From assembly GCA_013365325.1 (NCBI GenBank), contig JABVXV010000056.1:1-64000 (forward strand): a stretch of 64,000 nt of DNA, in the 5' to 3' direction. Made by a program: the position numbers and the translations under genes. Under the pieces are notes generated by a model. The model did no database searches. It saw nothing but the letters and a program-made list of their open reading frames with translations, and was not told where the DNA came from. Shown here piece after piece: positions 11,433 to 24,953 of the stretch (position 1 is the first letter of the stretch; each line of letters begins with the position of its first letter). Source of the DNA: Dipetalonema caudispina. Taxonomy: Eukaryota > Nematoda > Chromadorea > Rhabditida > Onchocercidae.

Positions 11433-13324
11433 TTATTTTTCATCACTTTTCAATTTCCTGCTTTGACTAGCTCGATATGAAACACTGTTTACTTTTTTGA
11501 TTTTTTTCGACGCATTTGATTTATCCGCTGGATCCGTCTCTTCGTCTTTCAAGCTTTTGATTGGTTCAAGTGTGTCGTCTTCATCAGATCGTGACTGCAA
11601 AAATTAACGTCGATGCTGCTTGTCTTGGAATAAAGTCGCTTACTAAACAACGAGTCTAATTAATTTTGAAATTTAATTTGAAGCTTAATCATTCCAATTA
11701 AACCCGACAGTTTTCCCTTAAATTGAGCGATTCAAGAAATTACGTCAACAATAATGTTTTGAATTTCAGGACGTCTCATCGGTGGATTTACTATCAAAAC
11801 AAATGATTACCTCAATCAAGACTGTCACTTACGAGGAAATCATGGATCAATCATGATATTATACAGCGTGTTATAGTTTTGTAGTAATTTTCACCTGATA
11901 AAATCCTTCCTTGATTTTTTCCTCTTTATCTTTTTCAAGCGCTTCTTTTCGTTTTTTTTTTGCTGACGGTGTGGGTTCCGTAACAGGAGGATAAAATGCT
12001 TCCTTGTCATCCGGATCAGTAGATTGTCCGGAACCATCATCATAAGAACCCATGCCACGAAACTAAAAAAATTGAACTTTTCGAAAAAAAAAAACGATAT
12101 TCTTTTCAACAATTAAAGTGTATCATCTCCTTCAGCCTCCAAATATAAGAAAATAGCACAGAAACATCGGAATCATATCCGACTTCAGAAACCACTCATA
12201 TAATTGTAATTATATATATATATAAAATTCTGTAACAATCCAAACATCCAACCTGACTTAACAATTTATGTGTTTTCCTTTTTTTCGTATCGCTTTGCAA
12301 TCTCTTTAAACTCTATAAAACAATATAACCGCAAATGACTACAATGATCATAGCTTAGTGAAGAAATTAATTAAAATTAAGCCGGGCTAAACACGAATAT
12401 GTAGAAGCTTCAAGTATATAATTGAAGTGAACCTTCGTGAAGTTCCTTAAACTTCTGATTGTGTAAACTTTTTCTTCTAATGATTCTATAAGAGAGAAAT
12501 TTTCCTGGAAAAGATAATAAAGGTCTAAAGGAATGAAAGCCGAACTTGGAATCCTTTCTTGTCTCTCAATTTTTAATTTTAAAAACGTGTCAACCTCGTT
12601 TCTCTTGCACGAATAGAACGATAGTAACAAGAGAAATAACAACTAAACATATGTGACAATTGCATTTTTTACTTCTTAAGGCCATTCAGAGAATGTAAAA
12701 AGGGTGGTAATGTGAACACCTCTGATATCGAATTAAAGGACATACCTTTCTATTGTTTACCTCTTCCTTTGGATGATTTGGAGCTAATAAATTCTCATTT
12801 TCTTTTAATTTATTTTTGGGTGTATCTTTTTTAACCTAAAAGACACAACCGAGTAAAAAGTTAATGAACAAATTGATTGATGTAACAGCATTGATGTAAC
12901 AGCAATTAAAGCTTGTTTAATGTCATCGCAATAAAGAGTAACAACAATGCAGTAAAAATCTTCCAAATGATCAATAATATCATCTCATTTTAGGAAGAAA
13001 CGGAAGAAAGTGCGGGAGGGCAAGTTTGAATTATTTTGCTACGAAAGTAAATCATCGCTGTATTTTTGTTTGTGTGTCATCGATTTATAGAAAATAAAAA
13101 ATGAGGAATGCAGATCAGAATAACAGCATCAAATACTTCCTCATGCAGCAGATCATTTCTAGAAGTTAAAAGGGTATTAAATATATGATGAAACAAACTT
13201 CTTCCTTTTTTTCATCAAATACAAATGTCTTCTGCATTGGGTTTAAACCTTTCTTCTTCTTCCTCAAGCATAGAAATGTTGAAATAATCACTATCATACT
13301 CACAGCAATTGTCATTCGTGTCAA
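11433..13324 (-). CDS. unrecognised single-pass membrane protein, 3' part
   Basis: Five minus-strand exons, all phase 0, encode the last 195 aa: 13199-13324, 12761-12835, 12253-12312, 11895-12062 and 11433-11594, ending in TAA. The first exon seen carries one hydrophobic segment (around MTIAVSMIVIISTFLCL) followed at once by RKKKK, the usual stop-transfer signal of a type I membrane protein. The rest is a highly charged, Lys/Glu/Asp-rich and Ser-rich tail, presumably cytoplasmic, without SH2, kinase, PDZ-ligand or KDEL-type motifs. The 5' end and ectodomain were not resolved; the open frame at 14403-15212 is a candidate. No family was recognised. A nuclear, basic-rich protein with a chance hydrophobic patch is less likely. 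Confidence 0.62.
12877..12904. repeat. 14-bp perfect tandem duplication
   Basis: TTGATGTAACAGCA occurs twice head to tail in the intron between the first two exons seen of the minus-strand membrane protein gene. Confidence 0.85.
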
Positions 13325-14402
13325 CTGCAAATTCTTCTCCCATTCATATTAAAATATCGAAGGTGGTAAAGTTCCTCCTTAATATTAGAAATGGGATCGG
13401 AATTGGAAATTATATAGATGGTCACTATCCGGAAATGCACGTTAGCTATTTATGATAATCTTTTAAAGGAAACATAAGCTATGAACTGTTAAGATACTCC
13501 GAACGATGCTACTAGAGACACTCCGAACGATATTATGAGACAAACTTCTTCTGGAATAATTTCGAACGAAAAAAAAAAAAAATCAGTCAGAAACTGTACC
13601 GTAATTATTATGAATTGCATATTTATGGATATATTATGCAAAAGATGAGTTGGTAATAATCGATTTAAATCGAACTGCTTCTCATACATGTCAACAATTT
13701 CTGTGAAAAATTATCCTGCGCAAAGAAAAAAGAAAAACGTCAGAATTGTATTGGCAGGTATTTCCTGAATTTTATGCAACATTCAAGTGGACATGTAACT
13801 TTGGAATCTTTCCTTAACTTTAATATTATGTTATAGTGCTTCCTGTTGTAATAAAAATTTTATGAATATTTAAAGATTGAATGGATCATAGTGATCAAAA
13901 CGATTGAGGAGGTTGGGAAATATCTTTTAGAAAGTAATTTATTAGCTTCTACTCTGCAAATAATATTTGATCCCCGAACCACTCCGCAAAGATCACCATC
14001 GTCAGAAAATCATCTTAACTAAGCGACTCATTCTCCTATTAACTCTTCTCAACTATTTGATTTAGCATAATATCAACTGTTTCCTTACTTTTAGTGAAAA
14101 TCAGAAAACATCAAATATGCAAAATTTTCAACTTCCCAAAACTCGCTGTTTAATGTATTCATTTTTGATAGATGTCAATATGGAATGTGATTTCATTTTT
14201 TTTTTTTTTTTTTTTTGCAATAAGGTTTAGGAATGCAAAAGGTAGAGGCTTTTACCCTATACAGATACTTACCTAGTTTGCAATTTTACTCACCGTATGT
14301 TAACTAACAGTACATTGACCGTCACTTAGAATAGTACAAATATGAAATGATGCCTTTGAATATATCATGCGGTTTATATTACTGATAATTTCAAGGAATT
14401 CT
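13325..14402. other. probable intron or spacer, nothing firm
   Basis: AT-rich. A short minus-strand open frame (about 13325-13450) abuts the acceptor of the membrane-segment exon but hits a stop at the junction. A minus-strand frame at 14300-14548 continues in another phase from the long frame described next. The octamer-scale repeat ACTCCGAACGAT occurs twice near 13496 and 13518. Confidence 0.3.
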
Positions 14403-15212
14403 TTAATGAATTCTTTCTCGGAGTTCAAGGATACGGGGGTATTCCATCGAGAGGATGAAGAAATTTGAATGTAGTGAAAAATCGATAACGTATTTCGAAG
14501 TATTGAGTGCAAGAATCGAAAATTGTTGCGGTGAAGGGTTTGGGGCAAAGGAGGAGCTAACTCGACAGGAGAACCGATGAGGTTTGACCTCCGAGGTTGG
14601 GGTTATGTTCATGGCGGCGAAAATAATAGGACGTAAGGTATAGAGGGAATGGTCAGCATAGAAGAGGCTGATTCCATCGACAGGTCTGGAATCATATAGA
14701 TTAAATATTCCGTGACATCGATATAGAATATTTGAATAAATATCTGCTATGCGATATGACCTCATCATATGACCAACACGTATGGGTAGAAGAAATACGT
14801 CTAACAATAAATGGTATCCTATGCTCCACATAACTATATCTGTTCTCCAGAAGTCAGCCATGCAGTAAGTGTGGATCGTTGGTTGAATTGTGGATAGCGC
14901 AGATTGACCAGTATTATCTGGATAATAACGAGGATATTTCCCGCTTACTTCAATATTCCCTCGATAAGATGGATGACGAAATGTGTTTGGCACTAATTTA
15001 ATGGATGGTTCCCTTCCCAGGATGTATACTTGAGAACGGACAAAAGAGATGATAACAATCATTACCGCTTTTTGGATAAGCTCTTGTTGAACTAAGATTT
15101 TTAAAGTATTCCCCGTGCTCGTTTGTCTAAATGTTACAATCAATATAGTCAGGGTTAAATAGGGTGAGATGAGAGACCGTGGGAAAATTAGCCTGCAACA
15201 TTGTTGAAATGC
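14403..15212 (-). CDS. long open frame or exon, function unknown
   Basis: An uninterrupted minus-strand frame of about 265 codons in DNA that looks clearly more GC-rich than its flanks. A plausible acceptor, AATGTTGCAG, ends just after its upstream edge (at about 15194), so it could be one large exon; it has no good ATG near the start. It contains hydrophobic patches (IVMWSIGYHLLLDVFLLPI), N-glycosylation-type sequons (NIT) and scattered Cys. It may be the ectodomain of the downstream membrane protein, a separate gene or a decayed coding sequence. Fragments of the other two minus frames also look protein-like, for example TNEHGEYFKNLSSTRAYPKS after an acceptor near 15130, so the true structure may be several exons or a frameshifted pseudogene. 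No family recognised. Confidence 0.35.
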   Translation of the reverse strand, partial: AFQQCCRLIFPRSLISPYLTLTILIVTFRQTSTGNTLKILVQQELIQKAVMIVIISFVRSQVYILGREPSIKLVPNTFRHPSYRGNIEVSGKYPRYYPDNTGQSALSTIQPTIHTYCMADFWRTDIVMWSIGYHLLLDVFLLPIRVGHMMRSYRIADIYSNILYRCHGIFNLYDSRPVDGISLFYADHSLYTLRPIIFAAMNITPTSEVKPHRFSCRVSSSFAPNPSPQQFSILALNTSKYVIDFSLHSNFFILSMEYPRILELRERIH

Positions 15213-15638
15213 ATCTTATTCTCCGATGTATTCTTCAGTGGATTATAATGTAAAGGTGTATTCACACTGTGACCGGGACATTTGGATGATATCTATCGGT
15301 GGATAAGATAACTTAGAGGACAATTACGCAAATTATTATTGTAATGGGGTTGGTTGATTGTGGATTTTTGTAAACTATCCAAAAGAAGCATCATTCATAT
15401 TATCTGAGAAAGTCCGTTTCTTTCTCGTTTTTTTTTTCCCATAATTTAATTTGGTCAGATTTTGGCCGGAGAGTTGAAATAGACAGGAAACCCCGTCTTT
15501 TGTATATTTCTGATGTTCTTAGGTAATTTACTCAGTATCATCAAGGGATGCAAATTGCTTAGTTTTTGATTTCCCTTTTCCCCTTTTCATTCCTAAGCTC
15601 TAAGCCCAATAGGAATCATAGCATCTTTTTATATCCCA
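15213..15638. other. divergent intergenic spacer
   Basis: Separates the minus-strand frame from the Nanos-like gene on the plus strand, so it probably holds promoters for both. No specific motif recognised. Confidence 0.35.
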
Positions 15639-18600
15639 ATGAATTTTCCAAAAGCCATGCGGGATGCTATTATAAAGCTTGGCCCAAATACATTATGCAA
15701 GAATACCAAAGCACAAAGAAGAATTAGTGCATATTATCGTGGATTCTTCAATACATCAACTAAAAGGAGAGGAGAATCAGTCTTACAGATCGTATCACGA
15801 GCTTTTCTTCAACGATCGACATCATACTGTTTGTTTACGGAAGTAGTCATGCTACGAAAATGGCGAAAATATTGTCATTTTGATATGGTCCCTCTCATCT
15901 TATTATGTGAAAGAGATGAAAGCCCAGACTTCCTCACATTATTTAACTTTTATCATTTTAGGCTCAATTTACTGGCCACAATATGAATAATCAAGATGAA
16001 AAACATCGTCCCGAGACAGAAGAAGAAGAAGATAATCTGGAACAAGAAAGCAATCAAAATCAAAAAAATGATTGGCCAGAAACACTTCAGAATCTAAGGG
16101 ATAATGTGAATGAAGAATATAAACCGGTTCATGTTTTGTTTAAAGTCTTAATTAAAATAATGGTGTAATTGTAGCTAACTGTACTGATGAAATTCATTAA
16201 TTAGACTAATTAGTTATTATTCATCTCATTGCTCTTCTCCTTCCCAACATTAAGATTATCAAAATTGTTAGATTATTTGATAACATACAGCAGCTACCTG
16301 ATAAATCCTTTTCGAGCTGTTCGATCTTCATTGACCAACACTCAACTAGTTGAAGTTTCTGATATGTGATCTAACTGATATTGCTCTTATCAAAATCTTA
16401 TTCCTACTATCACTTATCTCATTATCAATATCATTTTTATGTAGAGTTATCAAAAATGTTTGTTCAATTAAGGAAAGCATTGATCAATGAAGTAAAAAAA
16501 CTCATTTTTAAACTGTTTACTATCAGAATTATTTTACAGTTTGATAATGGTTACAATTCACCACTCACATTACCGATTATCAAAGAGAAGATTGAGAGTG
16601 TGTTGCATTTTGCGTCATTACCTCTCGTTGAGGATGGTACTCTAGAATCTCTGCTCTATCAGACATGGTTTGGCTTATTGTCAATTCCAATTTTATTTTA
16701 AGTTTGATTTAATTTATACCACTAATTTATTTCGCCAACGTAATGTTTCAATTTAATTTAGTTATTAATTCAATTTTAAGCTGTTAGTTGATTCAATTCA
16801 ATTCACCTCATTTCTTCAATTCAATTCATTAGTTTATTTCTACTCATTTATTCTGTTTCATTTTAACTTTTCACTAAAAATTATCGCATCTTTTTTTTTT
16901 TGCACTAAAGAAATATCTCTTTGATAAAGCATTTCATCTTTTTAAAGAAATTTTATTGGCATTAAGTGTTAGTTTTTTTAATCTTTATTTCTGTTTTCAT
17001 ATGTCTAATGATATCAGTGCAGTTGCGCTTTGTCGAAGAATTTATGGTCAGATTACTCTCACTTTTAATCTGAATGCTAATGATATATCAACTATAAAAT
17101 TCAATGTGAAAAGGAATAATAAGTTGGCATTAATTGCTTCTCGAATAGTATTAAGACTTTCTAGAATTGTTGGAATTATGAACTACCTATAACTGAAAAA
17201 GAATCCTTTTGTTTCAGGCACACCGATTATGACGCCTCTATGAATCCTTCATTGCCTGCCGATTTCTTTTCAGTAGAACATATTCAACGAAGAGAAAGGT
17301 TAGCATATCTGTAATAAGTTATCAGATTATCGCATTTAATGTACATTTTGTTGTTGGATTATTATAACTGTAAGAAGTTTTAATAAGTGAAATAATGTAA
17401 ATGGAACAGTTTTTATTCCTTTTATTTTCAAATATTAAGACAATCTTTACTGGCCAGAAGTGGGGTAATATTAGCATTAATTTTGTTTGTTATGTCAAAA
17501 ATGATTTTCAGGGAACTATACAATCCAGGAACTCACCTTTTGCAAAACTTGATAGATCTGGTAGAATCAGCAGTCCCATCGATAGAACCAAGACGGATGC
17601 CACCATCGGAGGGACAAAATACAATGCCAGAGACTGACTTATTAGCATCAGTCGATTGTCAAACGGGGTTACAACGGGCCGTAACACCACCGAATGATAA
17701 TTTTGGAAACAATTTTAGGTCTCCACCATTTTCGTCCCCGCAACTTCCCAAATATTTACCAGTTGCTTCTGGATACTCCGTTTCAAATCAAATGGCTCAA
17801 TTTGATTCGTTGACACCAAATCTGAGTTCATCACTGTTTGGCACACCACCCGTTACACCTACTTCACATTTACCGCCTGGAAATCTGCAGTCAGACTCAC
17901 AAAGCGTTAAACCATCTTCATCGGTAATGAAGTTCTGTGATTTGTACATTTTTGCTAAATATCAGTTCATATTATGGACAGAAACGACTACCATTTAATA
18001 AAGAATGATGTAACATTTGATATGCTAACACCTGACCTGTAGTCGTATTGATAGCTAAAGGTCAGAAGAAAGTAAAATCTTACTTTTAATGAAAGTTTCT
18101 TGGATCAGTAGGTACGCAAGCTAAAAGTGGTTCGATAAAATGGTATACTGGCTCTCTGATTGTTAGCAAAATAAACCTCAGGTACTAAGCTGCATATTTA
18201 TATAGTGTCGATATTACCGGAGTACAATTTGTTTCATCTTTTTTTTCTCGAACTAGACATTCAAACTTGAATGAAAATGTAGATTAACTAAAATTCAAAG
18301 CTAAAATACTTCACTTTCTACTATATTCGAGTAGTTCTCCAAATTTTTGTTTTGTTCCTCCGATTTAGATTTATTAAATAGTAAATGTAGCTGCTTAATG
18401 TATGCTTTTTCGCCAAAAGAGAACTTCAGCGAATTTTATTAGTCCGATTCCATTTTTCTCTTCTTTATTTCCAGAGTGAACCATGCCGATACTGTATTGC
18501 CACTTACAAATTCCCTCAAGATCATAATAAAAAGGAATGTCCGAAATTAGCATGTATGAAGCCGTGTAAAGTATGTCACGCGAGTGGACATCAAAATCAT

Positions 18601-19404
18601 ACTTTGATGTTAGTAACCATTTTCTTTTTCATATCAACAGGGAGGTTTTTTCTTTTTAAAATTGTTTAATATTTCATTATAAGATATTAAGCGAAATTAT
18701 ATATTCATAAGGAGACTTCTGCTATTTCAGAGAGTCGCCTATATTGCGTTTAATTCGCTCGGTACCCCTCGCTTGGTGGTTTTACAACATCATGTTGGAG
18801 TAAGTCCCCCCTTTTTTTCATCTAGCACAAATTGGTTACTCGAGGGGTATGCTGAGTTTTCCTGTAGTTGACCTGATGCTATTGCGCAGAACTATCGACG
18901 AGTGCCTTCATTAGCTTGGCGCTATTGGCTAAGTAGATGAGACGCAGCGTATAAATTCTTTCCGCTGTTATTTAAAAATAATTTTTTTTTTGTCAAATAT
19001 TCCACATTTGTATACTACTGTTGATTTTATGTTATTTGTTCCCACTGTTGACCGATTGTGTCATAACAATAACTGATCTGCTGGATATCGTCTGAGTGTC
19101 AGTCTTTCTAATTTGTCCATTATCTTTGGTCTTGTCACATCCATCAAATAGCTTCTCCGCCAAACGTCATTTTGATAACATTATCACCTAAGATTTCTTT
19201 CTTTCTTCCCTCAATTACTTTAATGATTATGGATGTTTAAAATATACAGTATAACATTGGTTACTCTTATAATGGTTTTTTTTTTTTTTCAGGTATTGCC
19301 CATTCAAGAAAAAAGTTGTTTTAAAATTAAAATGCGATAAGCGAAATGATGATGACAAGGATAACGAAGATAATGAGAATGATAAGAATGACAAGGATAG
19401 TTGA
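15639..19404 (+). CDS. nos: Nanos-like zinc-finger protein
   Basis: Best model: 15639-15842, 15962-about 16126, 16540-16667, 17218-17298, 17512-17923, 18475-18608, 19293-19404; phases fit and give about 411 aa. The last four exons are well supported; the first two, and the donor near 16126, are uncertain, and translation may start at the ATG at 15983. The C-terminus has two CCHC knuckles followed by YCP. The second, C-X2-C-X7-H-X4-C, matches the Nanos zinc finger exactly; the first is C-X2-C-X9-H-X4-C, shorter than the canonical spacing. A Ser/Pro/Thr-rich linker precedes it and an Asp/Asn/Lys-rich tail follows. Nanos proteins act with Pumilio to repress mRNAs in germ cells; that role is inferred. 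Another CCHC protein is the main alternative. Confidence 0.72.
18722..18970. other. GC-richer island in last Nanos intron
   Basis: This stretch looks well above background in GC and contains a 9-bp inverted pair, TACCCCTCG (about 18763) and CGAGGGGTA (about 18840). A TTTCAG at about 18730 and a GGA|GTAAGT at about 18799 could bound an alternative exon with an open frame. It did not match tRNA, SL RNA or the snRNA sequences I could recall. Confidence 0.35.
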
Positions 19405-20640
19405 AAGAACTTGCCGTTACTGGAAATCGTCTTCAAATCTTGGGTCATAATAGATATGTTTGTTTTGTACATAGTTTGTAAATTCTTATTTCATAGTTTC
19501 TGTTTATTTTTTCCCTCTTTTGCTTATTATGAATATGCATCCCATTTCGTTTTGTATTATTTGGGATCATCAGTGAATTATTCGATATTACAATTACATC
19601 TGTGCTGTTTTTCAGCAATATTTTCTCATCATTACTCGTAACTTTATCTGCATCTGTCTTGTACATCAGTTTGTAAAAATATAGAAACCCACTTACAAGC
19701 CTTAAACAGGAAACCGGGTTTAAAGTTAGGAATATTTTAACACCAAAACTTTATAGATATAACTTCGGCATCCAACCGAAGTATCTTTCTTTGGAGGCAG
19801 GTATAATAGTTTCGCATCAGTTATTCTAACAAAAGTACTAAGAAAAAGGTATGAATAAGTAAAACGAAACAGAAAAAGTGGAAAAAACCAGGACAAGAGA
19901 TTTATTTTTAATGATAAAACATTTTTTTTTTCGAAATTTTTGGTCAAACCTTTCCTTTCTGTATCGATAATGGGATGTCGATACATTGATGCAACAAATG
20001 ATAACCAATCATTACTATCTAGTTGTTGAGGATTGATCACCTCGAAATTTCTTTACACTGATTCATGTATCCATGAACAGTTATTTATCAGTTTGTTTAA
20101 AATCATATTTATTTAATTCACTCTATCGTTATATCCTTGCAGAGAGTTATACCCTTATCATCTTTTCATTATCGGTAGATGTAATAACTTGAAGGAATGT
20201 AATGATATGTGACCAGTATTTGATCCTCATCCTTGTTTCTTAATGCCAAGTGTGCATAATAAATGATTACATGTCCTCTTTATCACTATATTTCACCATC
20301 AATAATTACTTCAAATATTACAATATGATTGATATAAACATATTTATAGTAATTCAATATGAGATACCTAACAGAAATATTAACTTAATTTAAAATCTAA
20401 ACTTAAACCAATGCCCCAAACTTTTCCCACAATTTAGCTGTCTACTAAAATTTAAGGTCTTATAACGATTCCCTGTATAGGGTGTATTATATTGGTGGGA
20501 TAGAATGACTGTTAGAAGAGGAATGAGTGAATTGATGATTGTTTAGTTCAGGGGAATGATGGTACCAGGAGTATGTGCTATACTATTATCACTTAACTAA
20601 TTAATTGTAATTTATGATATTATGATGATATTCCTTACAG
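19405..20640. other. intergenic region Nanos to Rpt3
   Basis: AT-rich 3' flank of the Nanos-like gene with a candidate AATAAA at 20258-20263. Short open frames on both strands (19411-20040) have no recognisable features. Confidence 0.4.
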
Positions 20641-20692
20641 AGAAGAGAAGGAGAAACAGGGAGAAGAAACGATGGTAGATGTTGATGTACAG
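20631..20692 (+). promoter_or_regulatory. acceptor and possible 5' exon of Rpt3
   Basis: TTCCTTACAG ends at 20640, a good (trans-)splice acceptor. The following 52 bases hold an ATG at 20672 and end before GTTTGA, a fair donor. Its frame cannot be joined in phase to the next exon, so it is probably 5' UTR or an alternative leader. Confidence 0.4.
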
Positions 20693-20873
20693 GTTTGATT
20701 TGTTATGATTGATTACTCGTATAATTGATCAAATTTCACTGGAGAGTTAATGTTCTTCGTATATATAATCATGTCTATGAGTAATATTTGTTTGTTTGTT
20801 TCATGACTGTTTGCAAAGTTTGCTTCTATTTCTAAATTAATCGTGAAAATGGTCATGATTCTGAATTGTTGCT

Positions 20874-23794
<2,921 letters not shown>

Positions 23795-24108
23795 TTGCTA
23801 CAGATAGCATTGCAGTCAGATTCTCAATTTCTTTCTAGTTCATTTTTGAAAATACAAATGTATACCATTTCATCATTATAATGATGATGTATAGCTTGAT
23901 TTTCCTTTGGCCGAAAACATAATGTGGAAAAAATTAAGCAGAAATAATCTACCCTGAATGTTTCAGCTTAATTTCTTATCTTTCCCATTGTGTTCCAATG
24001 GCAATATCCGCTTTCTGGTATTCTCAGTTCTTTTGTGCTGCTATCACTCAAACAATTGTCTCCCATTGTAAAATAACCTTTTTATAACACGTGATTGTAA
24101 TCTTAATG

Positions 24109-24114
24109 AATAAA
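24109..24114 (+). terminator. polyadenylation signal of Rpt3
   Basis: AATAAA about 315 bases after the stop codon, in T-rich 3'UTR-like sequence. Confidence 0.55.
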
Positions 24115-24898
24115 TATTTTCATTTAAATCTTTCCGGAAATTTTTTCAATTCTCAGCGAAGCAATTCTGCACGCATTAAAAGAATTATCGATATATTTTG
24201 TTTTTAAATTGAAGTTTTTTTTATTCTGTCAAATTCGCTATAAAAAAAGAAGTCTCAGAACACGGGAAGGGCTCTTCATTAAACGTATAGTGCGCGTTAT
24301 TTGTCCATTTGAAGTACGGTATAAAAAGATTTTGTCAATATGGTGTATAGAGATTAAGATGGAAGGAACTTATTCGTATTGTATTTGACCTACGGATTGT
24401 TCGCAAGCAGAGATCGTGGGGAGTAACGGATAAATTGACTTGTTAAGTGTTTTCTAATTTTCTCCGATAAAATGATTTGGGTATAAAGCCTGTATTTTGC
24501 TGAGAATCAAGTGAAAAAAGTTGTTAGGAGACAAGCCAGTGAGCGGTTGATTAATCATTTGACATTCAGTGTTTTGATAGGGTTCTCCACATACTTAAAA
24601 TTGTTTACTGTAATTATTTGGATCCCCGATATCGGATTTTTGATTCTTTTATGTTATAGACCGATTCAGTTCAAGTAGTTCTGCTTAAGTTGTCTGTAGA
24701 CAACATTGGCTTGCTTCCGATACAAAACATAGAGTAATGCGGAGGATCCTTCTCTTGTTCCATAGAAGCGGTGATAATACAGCATAACATAAAGCGAGGG
24801 ATATCTTCCAATTCGAATCGACTTTAATCAAGCTTATTACTGGTAACATTGAGACGTTTTTCGATGAAAACTGTGTAATTGTTCAGTATTAAAAAATT

Positions 24899-24908
24899 TA
24901 TTTTCCAG
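24899..24908 (+). promoter_or_regulatory. probable trans-splice acceptor
   Basis: TATTTTCCAG ends 45 bases before the ATG at 24954 of the SZRD1-like gene, fitting a short trans-spliced leader. Confidence 0.45.
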
Positions 24909-24953
24909 TTTCAAGCTTGGGCGCGATTCAGTGTTTGGGTGATTGTTTGGGCG

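Larger units (their letters stand above)
23795..24953. other. spacer Rpt3 to SZRD1-like gene
   Basis: No gene. It holds the Rpt3 polyadenylation signal and, at the right end, the acceptor of the next gene. The same orientation and short spacing allow an operon, but this is not shown. Confidence 0.45.

Noticed and set aside
16447..16540. Extra Nanos exon starting near 16445 (SKMFVQLRKALINEV)
   Set aside because: No donor with the right phase upstream fits it, whereas TTTTACAG at 16539 joins in phase 0. It could still be an alternative exon.
18722..18970. snRNA, tRNA or spliced-leader RNA gene in the GC-richer island
   Set aside because: No match to remembered U1, U2, U4 or SL1 sequence and no tRNA arms.
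20672..20692. MVDVDVQ as the N-terminus of Rpt3
   Set aside because: The exon ends in phase 0 before GTTTGA, but no acceptor ahead of the next exon allows an in-phase join.
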